From positions 15,842,101-15,906,100 of the forward strand of contig NC_092677.1 of NCBI RefSeq assembly GCF_964355755.1: a DNA stretch of 64,000 nt. Direction: 5' to 3'. This DNA is from Antedon mediterranea. Its lineage: Eukaryota > Echinodermata > Crinoidea > Comatulida > Antedonidae. Below, in pieces: positions 40,970-53,242 of the stretch. The notes under the pieces are model-generated. The model worked only from the letters and a program-made list of their open reading frames with translations, did no database searches and was not told where the DNA came from. The position numbers and the translations under genes were made by a program. Within the stretch, counting starts at the first letter, position 1, and every line of letters starts with the position of its first letter.

Positions 40970-43765
40970 TCAGAAATGCCTGTCTTGAACTTGATATGTA
41001 AAATGATGACATTTACTGCATGTCTTGATTCCACAACGATAATTTATAATCTTTCCTCCAGGATCCCTTCCATGGCAGTACTTCAATCCGCACGGATACC
41101 AGCCGATGCAAACATCTAATGCACAGGCACACGGCACAGATGATTTGCTTACTAGAGAACATTTTGATATTTTTTCCGTGTTCAGTCTACGTGCAAAGTT
41201 CATAAGTCCTTGATATGTGACATTGCTTCCTGAAATACAATAACAATTATATGTAATCGTGGCAATAATGGAACACATCAGCAAAAAATTTTTTTTTTTT
41301 GGAAAAAATTAATTATCTAATTTCATATAGGATTTTATAAAGCAGCTAGTAATCAGCACGAAGTTGTGTCTTGACTTTACCAGGTAACCATTTGTACACC
41401 TGGGTGGAGAGAGGTAAATGTAAGTAAAGTGTCTTGCCTGAGGATACTAAAGCAATACGACAAGCATTGGATTCAAACTCACGATCAGTAGTCCATACAA
41501 CGTCAAACACACTGCGTCACACGCTTTTTTTTTGGGGGGGGGGGGGTTTATAAGCATGGCAAAACATATCACATAAACAGTGCTATCAAAAAATATTAGC
41601 ATCTTTAGCAATGGGTATGTGAAACGTGACATGCTGATGTTGAAAACTTTTCACTAACCTTTTGACCATCCTTTGATGTCTAGTACACTAGTAAAAGTAG
41701 TAGTTTTTGCTTCAGCGCACATTGTTTCAATATGCTTGCTGAATTGACTCGACTTTTTCGGGTCAATTGCTAAATTCATAGTATGGTCTTCGATTCCTAA
41801 ATCTTCTTCTGGTGTTCGAATTGTACCCGGATTTTTCTAAAAAGAATAAACACATTTGGTAGTCAATTGAAAATTATGTTTGAGAAGGAAACTAATTTTA
41901 AAAACCAAATAAATGACTTTGTTATTAAAGCACACCCATCAATTTTCTCCCCTATATGCCTTTGTCATGAAAGACATCTTTGATCAATGACAAACAATGC
42001 TGTACAGGGAAGCGTAATCAACAGAAATAACATAGCCCGGCGAGCATATTTTTGTAGAAGTTACTTAAAAATTCATAATTCCTTAATGAACAGTTTTGTA
42101 CACAAATTACTGAAAAATTTGAAAAATTGTTTTTATCGCCTAGAATCTAATGAAAAAAAGAAAAGTAAAACAAAATGTATAAGTAAGTAGGCACCGCAAC
42201 TGAACCTCAAGGCTTTTTTTCCCATTGCAATCAAAAAATGTTTCTAATTTTTTAATCATTCAGTATTCAGTAAGTGTATGCCAATCTTTTAAGAACATTT
42301 TGCAGTAATTTTTGTTTTCTCATACAACCCTCTTTGCAGGAAATACAATTTTTAAATTAACACGGTGTCCTGAAATCACCTGAAAATGCTATGTTATTTT
42401 CGGTCAAATTTTTTTTTTATTTTGTGAAAAAGGTGTATTTTTTCTCCATGCAAATAATAATGTACATTATCCATAACGTAAACATGTGTACCAACCTGCC
42501 GGAGTTTAGACATTGAATCAGATGAGATGAAATCATTTCTATTGAATTTACTGACAAAGCAAACCACCTGATAGCGACCTTCATCTCGTTCTTGTTCACC
42601 TAATACAATTAAACGCTGTATTTTGGTTTCCTGAAATGAAGTTAATAAAAAGGTACAGTACATTTAGCCTAGGCCTAGTATAAACTTTTAAATTATTCTT
42701 TAAATTTAATACATTAAATTTACACCGAGTCACTGGCTCCAAAAAACATATTCATAATTGAGCAAACTGTGAAATAATGAAATAACAATAGCCTAGGCTA
42801 GGCCTACTTTGTATCTATTATTTAAGATTAAATATTCGTATGATATTATGATGGAAAACGTATTAAGGCCCGTTTACACTAGGACGATAAAGATCGACCA
42901 TAAATAAACAAATATGCATTGTTCATACACAAAACAAAAGAAATCTAACAAGTTTTTATTCTAGAACTATTTAGGAACCATCTATGCTTAATTTGATAAA
43001 AATTATATTTTCACATGTCCAATCAAATAACGTCATGATTAGTAAGAGCAATAATATCGTGACAATACAACGATTTTTTGGGTTTTATTGATCATGACGT
43101 CATCTGATTGGATTTTTAAAAATATTATTTTTATCAAAGACAGCATAAATGAGTATTCTATAATTCTAGAACGAAAACCTTTCTAAATTATTTTGTTTTG
43201 TGTAAGAAAAAGGCATGCTTATCTATTTATCGCCGATCGTTATCGTCCTAGTGTAAATGGGCCTTTAGGCCTACCTACCTAGCTAGGCATCTACTAGGCC
43301 TAGGCCTAGAGGCCTATTGCTTTTATTTTTAATATTTAGTTTTTTTAACATTTATTAATTAAGGCCTAACTAAGTAAGATGCATATATATATATATAAAA
43401 TATATATATTTAATAGGCCTAGATAAAATTATTAAATTGAAAACTTTTAACAACTTCAATATAAAGGTACAGTACTGGGTTTTGTCTAGCCTACCTAAGC
43501 CCCTACAGTATAACAGCCTAGACAGCCTACTTTCTGTTCCCCACAGCGGCAAAAATGTGTTACCCACCGTCTGAAAATCAATCAGAATAGAAACAAGTGT
43601 TCCGTCTAGCCTCTGAAAACTTAACCTCACTAAATCATTCGGAATATCTGCTTGAATGTTTTCTTGTATTAAATCTCCGCCTTTATTTTTAACATTAACA
43701 ACTAGTTGACTCGTCACAAGTGCTGTTAACGATAATATAGAGGCGAAGCGTAAAAACAACGCCAT
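40970..43765 (-). CDS. OAF: Out at first protein homologue (secreted)
   Basis: Four exons on the minus strand: 43765-43568, 42630-42496, 41836-41659 and 41229-40970. Phases agree; 256 aa (human about 273). Residues 1-19 form a signal peptide (MALFLRFASILSLTALVTS). The conserved OAF core follows: NVKNKGGDLIQENIQAD, LDGTLVSILIDF, LIVLGEQERDEGRYQVVCFV, then exon 3 with KNPGTIRTPEEDLG and exon 4 with the Cys-rich end (VPCACALDVCIGWYPCGLKY, CHGRD, YRCGIKTCSKC). The family is named after a Drosophila gene; its molecular role is poorly known. The pattern indicates an extracellular, disulfide-bonded product. A SINE lies in intron 3 and a Harbinger-like MITE in intron 1. The 5' side is CpG-bearing (TTCGCGAAAAG, CGGCACGTTCG). 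Confidence 0.94.
41335..41530 (-). mobile_element. SINE copy, OAF intron 3
   Basis: AGCAGCTAGTAATCAGCACG, CACCTGGGTGGAGAGAGGTA and AAGTGTCTTGCCTGAGGATA follow the order of 39262-39515. It ends in a T8G11 homopolymer pair at about 41525-41547, which is a likely assembly weak spot. Confidence 0.65.
42866..43264. mobile_element. Harbinger-like palindromic MITE, TTA target duplication, OAF intron 1
   Basis: It starts AGGCCCGTTTACACTAGGAC and ends GTCCTAGTGTAAATGGGCCT, with TTA on both sides (42863-42865 and 43265-43267). Each arm is about 190 bp and pairs over almost its full length (CAAATATGCATTGTTCATAC ... AAGGCATGCTTATC; CAATCAAATAACGTCATGAT ... ATCATGACGTCATCTGATTG). No ORF. Related decayed copies at 35668 and 38551. 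Confidence 0.8.
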
Positions 43766-45044
43766 TATTAATTTGTTTATGTCCTTCCTTTAATACTATT
43801 AAATTTTCGCGAAAAGAAAGTGGCTGGCTATCGGCACGTTCGTCTTTCGTGTGTTTAATTCATCATTTTCTATCGGCACGGTCAACCGTATATCCACGGA
43901 GATCATGCAATTTTGTTTCCAATTAATTCCTCATTATAATGATAATAATAATAAAACTCGTCTTTTTTCGTGTTCAGTGTTTGCAGGGACCGTCTATGAA
44001 AATGAGTTTTTTTTTATTATTTTAAATAAGTACTCAAAGTCAGTGAAAGTTTCAATAAAAAAAGGATCGTTCCAATGAGAAGACAAAGGAAAAAGAGCTT
44101 CCATCGTCTCATAACCTTTTAACATCTTTATGACGGTGTAGGCCTATAAGGGCAGGTGTTTTGTTTTGTTCTTTGATTTTTTTTGTGGGGGGGGGGGGGG
44201 TGGTTAGGGGGAAGGAGGTGAACAGCATGAACACGAAGATGATAGTATCGATTTTGCAGATGGAACTATAGCCTATTGGTGAAACATCAGTGTTGATTCA
44301 ATATCACGCCAAGGTTACGAACTGAGGATGCAGATCGGAGCTAGCTTGAGTGATGGAAGCTGATTTGGTAAAGAATTAAATTTGAAGTAAAAAATTCAAA
44401 TTAGGCCTACATGACATCCACGATTAAATTTCTTGAAAACAGTTTTGACGTTTAGGCCTATAAAAAACAGAATCTGATTAGATGGATTGATAGGAAGATT
44501 GGTTGTCGTTGGCATATTATGGAATTGGATAATGTGTGAATGAATGATATTTGCGACAGGGGAAATATACACAGAAAGGCTTAGGCCTACAGAACACCAC
44601 CATTTAGGGAATTTGGAGTAGAAAATTAATTATTTATATACTGTAGGCATAGGTCTAAATGATTCGATCGGAAATGTATGATACATGTGCCAGAAAAACC
44701 GAAATTGTTTGAAAGTCGTTCAAGAAGAACTTATTTACCAATCGTATCAAATGCAACGATTATCGAGAAGGATAAGAGGACGAAGGAGTATCAATAAAAA
44801 TGAAATATCGGTTAAAAGTTTGTTTGATGCTATGCCCAGTTTTTGTTGCTAAACTTCAGTAAGATTTGTTGAAGTAGTGATCAGTCGATTTATGAGGATC
44901 TTAGAATCTTAGAAATAGCGTTGTTATCATTTACCAAACTATATCTTAATTTATAAACTTTCAGTTAAAATATAATGTATCTATTTGTATAAACGTGACT
45001 ATACACACAGCATAATGAATATATTATAATAACAATAAACAATA
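43766..45044. other. OAF upstream region and intergenic, no gene seen
   Basis: The first 150 bp upstream of OAF hold CpG (TCGCG, CGGCACG, CGTCTTTCG). A G-run lies at 44188-44199. The rest is unique-looking, with several scattered AGGCCTA words. No exon is supported. Confidence 0.5.
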
Positions 45045-46027
45045 TTAATGTTGATTCTTTGTGAAATTAAATAATTCGAATTCAATGTGATCAATCAAGT
45101 CTTCGATGGCTGGTCTTTGTTCTGGTCTGGAATGAAGGCAGGGTCCGCTGATATCCATTAGCGGCAGTAATGCTTTGTTAGCGGCAATTCCTTCAATTAT
45201 GACACCAACACTGTAGATGTCTGAGGCAAAGGTCGGTGGTGTGTTGATGTTATACAGCTCTGGCGCATGTTCCGGGTGATCTTGCTGTAGGTCGAAGACA
45301 TCGGCTTTGTCGGTATTGTTCAACTGGAAGAAATCAAACGGTGCTTCTGCGGTGCAAACTGAGCCAAGGTCGAACATTTTTGAGGAGATACGAGGACCCT
45401 TGTTGTAAAGGAGAATATTGCGGCTTGCCAGGTCATTGTGAATCAAAGTATTCTTCTGTAGTATTTCGATTCCTTCTGCGATATCCAAAATTATGTGAAA
45501 ACAATCAATCGTGGTAATATGTGGTGAACTACTTGCCAAAGCTTTCATTAGTGATATGTTGATTTGAATGATGTTGAGTCGCCAACAAATTCCATAACAA
45601 TGGCCGATTGTGTGTCTGATGTAACTGCTTCACAAACGCCATAAATCCGTGGAAACACGTCACTCTCCTGAGACAGAACCATCATTATTCTAGCTTCAAA
45701 TAAAACTGTCAGCTTGTCGATGAACCGATTGAATTTTCCCGATCGAGTGGTTGTTGCGATAACCTTAAAGCTTGGTTCCCACTAGAACGTAACGCAAGGA
45801 CGTAAACGCAACGTAAGCGTTTTAACCAATGACAAGCGAATTTATAGATAGTTAGCAATCACAAGCGAATAAAGCCATCGCTTGGGATTGGTCAATTCAC
45901 TTGCGTTGCGTTACGTCCTTGCGTTGCGTCGCTAGTGGGAACCACGCTTAACAGCCACGAGTTCGCCATTAGAAACTTCAAAACGATGAAGTAAAACTTT
46001 TCCATATGTACCAGTGCCAAGTACTAC
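45045..46027 (-). pseudogene. Kinase-exon pseudogene, paralogue of 22754-23551
   Basis: Minus-strand copy of the last exon of the kinase gene, from the acceptor (46027; VVLGTGTYGKV) to the stop (45045). It still has the acceptor AG and intron-like sequence beyond, so it arose by DNA duplication, not retroposition. Breaks: a 179-bp MITE inside the VAVK codons (45769-45947), and a 2-bp insertion at about 45553-45556 that shifts the frame after DSTSFKST. The DFG box is altered to DLG (FDLGSVCTAEA). The remaining 167-codon frame keeps HNDLASRNILL and RPEQRPAIEDL. No copy of the two upstream exons was seen nearby. Nucleotide similarity to the intact gene is high, so the duplication is fairly young. 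Confidence 0.88.
45769..45947. mobile_element. piggyBac-like MITE inserted in the kinase pseudogene
   Basis: Ends AGCTTGGTTCCCACTAG and CTAGTGGGAACCACGCT, flanked by TTAA at 45765-45768 and 45948-45951. The empty site is known: the intact paralogue has a single CCTTAACAGCCAC there (23470-23482). Internal arms repeat AACGCAAGGACGTAAACGC and its inverse. 179 bp, no ORF. Confidence 0.92.
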
Positions 46028-46134
46028 CTATAATGTGCAAAAATATAACATTATATCAAGGTATAGGCCCGTAATGTCGATATATTACAGTATTTTCTGT
46101 GGTATTATGTCTAGTCTAAAAAATAGTACCAGCC

Positions 46135-46734
46135 CAGCAAACACATAACGTTTTTCTAACGTTCTTGTTTGGTTATTGTTTGGTTAGGTTCACTACGAAC
46201 GTTAAAAGAACATTAACATAACGTTCACTTAACAAGACTTATTCGTCGGACATTCTTTCAACGTTGTAAAAACGTTTATAATAACGTTAATATATAACAT
46301 TTTCCAAACTTGTTTTATTAACATTTACCTAACGTTAAATAAACGTTCTACAAAATGTTACGTTTTACCTCATACAGAACATTTATAATAACGTTTATGT
46401 AACGTTTGAAGGACATTTACAATAACATTCAAAATGTAACCATTACAAAACATGTTTTGATAATGTTCATCTAATGTTAGAATAACGTTTACAATAATGT
46501 CCAAAAGTAACATTTACAAAACTAATTCAGTAACATTTGTCTAACGTTAATTGAACGTTCACAAAAACGTTGCAATCAATATGTTTTTATAACATGCTGA
46601 TAACGTTAATCAGACAGTATAAAATAACGTTCAAACTCAACATCTGTCTAACGTTCTAAATAATATTTATATAACGTCTGTAAAACATTCACAATAACAT
46701 TGAAAAGCAACATCTACATAACTGTTTTAAATAA
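46135..46734. repeat. Diverged AACGTT-rich leader of the satellite
   Basis: It begins CCCAGCAAACACATAACG and continues with loosely repeated 20-35-bp phrases built on TAACGTT and ACGTTCA, without the strict 199-bp period. It probably represents the ancestral short-period form or the eroded edge of the array. Confidence 0.7.
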
Positions 46735-49230
46735 TATTTGCCTAACGTGCAATCAACGTTCCCAATAACGTTGTAAATAAACCATTAGAAAACATATTGA
46801 TAACATTTTGCGAACGTTATACAAACGTTTACAATAACGTTCAAATATAACATCAACATAACTTTTAAATAACGTTGAAATAACATTTACAATAAACGTT
46901 AAAATGTGACATCTATATAACATTTGTTTTTAACATTAGCCTAACGTGCAATGAACGTTCCCAATAACGTTGTAAATAAACCATTAGAAAACATATTGAT
47001 AACATTTTGCGAACGTTATACAAACGTTTACAATAACGTTCAAATATAACATCAACATAACTTTTAAATAACGTTGAAATAACATTTACAATAAACGTTA
47101 AAATGTGACATCTATATAACATTTGTTTTTAACATTAGCCTAACGTGCAATGAACGTTCCCAATAACGTTGTAAATAAACCATTAGAAAACATATTGATA
47201 ACATTTTGCGAACGTTATACAAACGTTTACAATAACCTTCAAATATAACATCAACATAACTTTTAAATAACGTTGAAATAACATTTATAATAAACGTTAA
47301 AAAATGACATCTACATAATATTTGTTTTTAACATTGGCCTAACGTGCAATGAACGTTCCCAATAACGTTGTAAATAAACCATCAAGCAACATTTCAATAA
47401 CATGTTTCTAACGTTATACAAACGTTTACAATAACGTTCAAATATAACATCAACATAACTTTTTAAATAACGTTGAAATAACATTTACAATAAACGTTAA
47501 AATGTGACATCTATATAACATTTGTTTTTAACATTGGCCTAACGTGCAATGAACGTTCCCAATAACTTTGTAAATGAACCATAAGAAAACATATTGATAA
47601 CATTTTGCGAACGTTATACAAACGTTTACAATAACGTTCAAATATAACATCAACATAACTTTTAAATAACGTTGAAATAACATTAACAATAAACGTTAAA
47701 AAATGACATCTACATAACATTTGTTTTTAACATTGGCCTAACGTGTAATGAACGTTCCCAATAACGTTGTAAATAAACCATCAAGCAACATTTCAATAAC
47801 ATGTTGCTGACGTTATACAAACGTTTACAATAACGTTCAAATATAACATCAACATAACTCTTTAAATAACGTTGAAATAACATTTACAATAAACGTTAAA
47901 ATGTGACATCTATATAACATTTGTTTTTAACATTGGCCTAACGTGCAATGAACGTTCCCAAGAACGTTGTAAATAAACCATTAGACAACATTTTAATATC
48001 ATTTTGCAAACGTTAAAAAAACGTTTACAATAACGTTCAAATATAGCATCAACATAACTTTTTAAATAACGTTGAAATAACATTTACAATAAACGTTAAA
48101 ATGTGACATCTATATAACATTTGTTTTTAACATTGGCCTAACGTGCAATGAACGTTCCCAATAACGTTGTAAATAAACCATTAGACAACATTTTGATATC
48201 ATTTTGCTAACGTTAAAAAAACGTTTACAATAACGTTCAAATATAACATCAACATAACTTTTAAATAACGTTGAAATAACATTTATAATAAACATTAAAA
48301 TGTGACATCTACATAACATTTGTTTTAAACATTCCCAATAACGTTGTAAATAAACGATCATAAAAAGGTTTGATAACATTTTGCTAACGTTATACAAACG
48401 TTTACAATAACGTTCAAACATAACATCAACATAACTTTTTAAATAACGTTGAAATAACATTTACAATAAACGTTAAAATGTGACATCTATATAACATTTG
48501 TTTTTAACATTGGCCTAACGTGTAATAAACGTTCCTAATAACGTTGTAAGTAAACCATTAGACAACATTTTGATATCATTTTGCTAACGTTAAAAAAACC
48601 GTTTACAATAACGTTCAAATATAACATCAATATAACTTTGAAATAACGTTGAAATAACATTTACAATAAACGTTAAAATGTGACATCTATATAACATTTG
48701 TTTTTAACATTGGCCTAACGTGTAATGAACGTTCCCAATAACGTTGTAAGTAAACCATTAGAAAACATATTGATAACATTTTGCGAACGTTATACAAACG
48801 TTTACAATAACGTTCAAATATAACATCAACATAACTTTCAAATAACGTTGAAATAACATTTATAATAAACGTTAAAAAATGACATCTACATAACATTTGT
48901 TTTTAACATTGGCCTAACGTGTAATGAACGTTCCCAATAACGTTGTAAATAAACCATCAAGCAACATTTCAATAAGTTGTTGCTAACGTTATACAAACGT
49001 TTACAATTTAAAACAAACGATTACATAACATGTTAACATTTTTCTAACGTTTTAGAAACATCCAAACATTCTTTTTTAGATAACGTTGAAACATTTACAA
49101 CAACCGTTTAAATTTAACATTTAGTACTAACGTGAAATGAACATTAACAATAACTTTGTAATGAAACCATTACATTTTGAAAACATTTTGCTAACGTTAT
49201 ACACACCTCTTGATAATAACGGGATCCTAT
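46735..49230. repeat. 199-bp satellite, about 12 units, AACGTT-rich
   Basis: CCATTAGAAAACATATTGAT occurs at 46782, 46981 and 47180, a period of 199 bp; further units continue with indels to about 49030 and fade to about 49230. Each unit contains 6-8 AACGTT palindromes, is itself made of diverged 25-30-bp subrepeats, and carries the phrase AACATCAACATAACTTTT. Recurrent 69-codon open frames on the minus strand (start MLCRCH or MLYRCH) are by-products of the repeat. Confidence 0.92.
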
Positions 49231-52114
49231 CCCAAAAACGTTTAACTAAAACATCAATATGATTTTAAGGTTGAGATATCTTATAAAATCTTGATTTGCA
49301 AAATTCTGTAGGCCGTAAATGAATTGTTGCTGATACAGTATTCGGATATGAATTTGCTGTGCATGCTTTTATGAATACAATTTTTTGCTTGTTATAGCGC
49401 CCCCTATATAGTATAATATTTCAACACCAAAATACGTTGCATAGGGACGACCCGGGATACATCTAGCACATAATTCTATCCGTTGTTACTATCTATACCA
49501 TATTTTTGTTTGAAAAATTCAATAATAAATAGCAAAAATGCAATAACACTGAGTATGTATCCAAAATGAGATGTGTTGTCCTTGTCCACCTTGCAGATAT
49601 GATTGTGTAATCCAGAATAAAAGATGCTGTCTTCTAAAAAACAACACATTTTGTCCGATATACTGGATGTACGATCGTGTCTATTGCTGATGATGACACT
49701 ACTTCCACAGATTGAAGTTAATTTAGAATTCTCAGCAATAATATTATGACTTATTTTTATTTTTGTAAATGGATTTACTACCGGTACTACTACAGAATGC
49801 CGTTTTTCGAGTGTAAGGTCCATGCTGCTTTTGGCTAAATAAATGTGAATTTGAATTGAATTGAACACAAAAAAAATGTTTCGTGTTACAAAATATACAT
49901 ATTATTACCAGCCGTTCAATCTCACATTAGCAAACGAAACAGTTTTTTGATTAAAAAAAAATATTATTTGCACATTTAACATCAAAATGTGTTACATATA
50001 ACGGCGTCATGTTTGGGTGATGATTTTTTGCCGATATGAACCTATAATTTCCATCAAAAACAACACAAGTGTAGAAATCAATTGATACATCAATTGCACA
50101 TTGAGGGTGGCAAGTTTGCACAAAATAATGTGGTTGTTAGCACATATTGACGGCAGATTTTGTCACAAGTGCTGTTTCTACAAAATATATGACCAAAACT
50201 ACTTCTAAGCAGCTCTGGTTTGGGATGACCACATTTTGCACAAACCCTCTTTACATTAGTTACCAACTATCAATTTTTAATTCAATAAAAACATTGGCAA
50301 ACATACAATGTAAACGGAACGGAATAAACAGAGATGAAAGAAACACATTTATGCGATGAGGCCCTACAAAGACTTTTCAAAAAGGTTCCTACGCAGATTG
50401 TAAACGTACCGCTGAAATAGTTAACTAGCTATATTTACATTGTTCAAAGATATATGATATAATATTCTCATTTCACACAATAATTGTAGATTTTGACAAC
50501 AGAGCATGGCGTTTGGTGGAAAACCTTCCTGTTATATTTGCGAGTTAATTTTGCTGTTGGTATTGGGTTTTGAAATAAAATTCAGACAATTTTAAAACTA
50601 TTGCGATTATTAAGTCATAGAAAGGACATTAGAAAAAATAGCAGGATCAGATCCTTTCGCAAAATGTCTGTATAGTCGGAATCTGCCTAGCTTATTGCCT
50701 GCCTGCACCACCACACACCTGCAGTTTTTACATGTATTTGTATAGGCCTTGTTTATGGGAAAATAAATATGGTTGTTGACATTCAATGAAGAAATTACAT
50801 TCGCTTTTCACCATTTATCCATCTTCTTTAACGTCTTTCTTAATGGAAACAAGTATCTCGTAAATATTATGCGTTTTAATTCTCTGAATTGTAGTGGGCC
50901 GCCGGCCAAGATGCGTACAATAGTTATTATGAGTCTAGGAAGGGAGGTACAGTCTGGATGATGGTGTATTTGTTTATCTTAACACCCGTGTTAATTCGAT
51001 TCGATCATACACAACTTGAAGAACCAGTATTCAATTTGGCAACAACGTAATTGAGGAAAGCGTTGTTTTGTTTTTTTTTTTCAATATTATATTTTCAAAT
51101 AACACTTGGGATGAAATTTATTCTAAAATGTCTCAAAAACGTCACACAATGTGGGATGCCAATACAATTCAGCTCCACCATCCTTTAGGGAAGAATGAGT
51201 AAATATTTTCTGATTCTGACTAATCACAAACGTGGCCGTTTTCCGCTGTTAAAGTTTGGAAAGTGAAATTATTATCTTGTAGACGCAAATGGATTTTTTC
51301 ATTCTTAATTTAGTTAACAATAACATAAAGTCGAAAAATATATGTGATGGCATAAAACATAAACATACAATTCAAAAGTTTGATAAATGTATGACGATTG
51401 AGGGCGCACTTTATGTTATGGAAGGCCGTTTTAATTTGGATATTTTTAAACACATTATCTGTAAATATTTCAATTTATATTTGGATTTCTTTATTATGTC
51501 ATATATTTCATTGAGTATTTATTGTAAATTAAATTTACATTATTCTATAAACAGTCAATTATAGGTTTTATAGCATATTTGTCAACGGGCGCTGACGGCG
51601 TATCGTAATTTCGGTCACGCTCTATCGCATTTGTGGTAAACAATTTACGACATGAGTGGACAAAATTGCGTATAAAAGTCACATTTTCTCGTTAAATTAC
51701 AGATTTTTAATGACGCAAAATAAAAAAACGATCTTTTCAATATATTTGGAACCTCTGTGTGAATGTCATTAGGGTACAAGGGGGAGGGGGTGTTATTTAA
51801 TGGGGAGGGAGATTTTATTGTCACTCACAGAGATAAGACTAAGAGCAGTTGTGTAGTACTGTATGGTTATAAAAGCATTACAATCCCTTACTACAATTAA
51901 TAATAATATACAAAATAAAAGGATACAATCTTTTTGGTCAAATCATGGTTTAAAAGTAATTACATGATGATAGTATATAAAATAAATCAAATAAATCTGT
52001 GTGTTGGTATCATTGATGGACCTATAAATTATAATAGGTCTATTGTTATAATATGTCACTGTAATGATTTAACATTGGGAACATGTTCCATTTTCAAAAA
52101 GTTTTAAGATCAGA
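49231..52114. other. AT-rich intergenic with retroelement tail, no gene seen
   Basis: The stretch ending at 49865 (TTGGCTAAATAAATGTG then AATTTGAATTGAATTGAA) is a plus-strand L2/CR1-like 3' tail, so the 130-codon minus frame over 49476-49868 is doubtful, although it has a hydrophobic run (FGYILSVIAFLLFIIEFF). The rest shows no exon, no tandem array and no strong inverted repeat. Confidence 0.45.
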
Positions 52115-52775
52115 TATAATATATATTTTATTCGTCCAATAATTTGTGGAAATTTACTTTCCTTTGGCATACATAATACAAATGATAAGTAACAAAATTA
52201 GCGCCTGATTAAACTTGAAAATTGAATTTGGATAAAAAGAATTCCTATATCTTGTCATATGAGTACGCGGTACACATAATCTTATGCCAGATCTATTATA
52301 TTTTAATTAATGATTTTAGAGGATGTGTTTAATTTGAATAATCTTAATAACTTTCTTTTGAGTTCAGCTGGTATAAATTGTTTCTAAGGTTTCAATAACA
52401 ATTTCCACTCTCCTATTATACGTTTAGCAGCTTTACATTCTTAAGTTTGTTTTTGGTTGCTTTCGTCACGTTACCATATATACAATTTAAAGTTAAAATG
52501 CTAAGGACAACAGATTTGTAAAATAATATTAAAATCGTTTTTATCTACGTTAAAATAGTTAAGTTTTTTTTAAAAATACAATCGCTGATTTGCTTTTCAT
52601 CTGACTGAGTTGTAACATTAAATTTGTTCTACTATGGTAGTATCTAAATATTTGTATTCGTTAACGTCTTCAATAATTTCATTTTTAAGATATTCTAAAC
52701 TATTATGTACCTTGCCGAAATCAATTATCACCTCTTTGGTTTTGTTGATTACTAAATAATTCTAGTACAGTATAT
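52115..52775 (-). pseudogene. Second CR1/Rex1-like LINE fragment, antisense
   Basis: Read on the minus strand, the fragments KTKEVIIDFGKV, VNEYKYLDTTI, ILILFYKSVVLSILTL, IYGNVTK and RSGIRLCVPRTHMTR follow the order of the RT C-terminal region of the LINE at 25610-27668 (KTKEMIIDFRK, TQYKYLGTI, ILILFYQSIIQSIL, FYGNFTE, RSGIRLRPPRANLCR). Several stops and frame shifts interrupt it. The 3' end is ACGAATAAAATATATA at about 52120-52135. Confidence 0.8.
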
Positions 52776-53242
52776 ACTCTCATTCCAATCAATTGAGCTT
52801 CATTCAAGTTCTATTATTCTTTAATTGTAAGAAGAAAGACAAACATTTTTTTTTCTTGCTAATCTGAGTTAATGAAAGCAAAAGGTCAATCTCTCTTTTT
52901 GTCATTAAATATAAAAATGTTGTTGTTATACTAATTAATAGACGCTTGCCAACTATAATAATAATAGTTTGGTTTCTCTCTTTTAAAACGGAGGAACACG
53001 TAACGAGAGGTTCAACCCATACAAAATGTTCACAAAAAGTTATTAATTAATACTGTACCATATTTGTAAAATCTATGAACTATAAACAATACATTTAAGA
53101 AATAAGTGCATATTAAGGATAATTGTCGATCTTAAGGACAATTGACAATGCACAATTTTCATAATAGTAAAATCTATTCTAAATCTAAAATTTGAAGAAA
53201 AAAAAACAATTAAGAAGAAAAATTTTTTTTAATGTTTCCGTT

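Noticed and set aside
46913-48896. Family of 69- to 116-codon minus-strand proteins
   Set aside because: They recur only because the 199-bp satellite repeats; no starts, splice sites or conservation independent of the repeat.
49476-49868. 130-codon minus-strand gene with a membrane segment
   Set aside because: Its 5' end is the reverse of a retroelement 3' tail on the plus strand (AATTTGAATTGAATTGAA), and there is no promoter or splice support. Left as doubtful.
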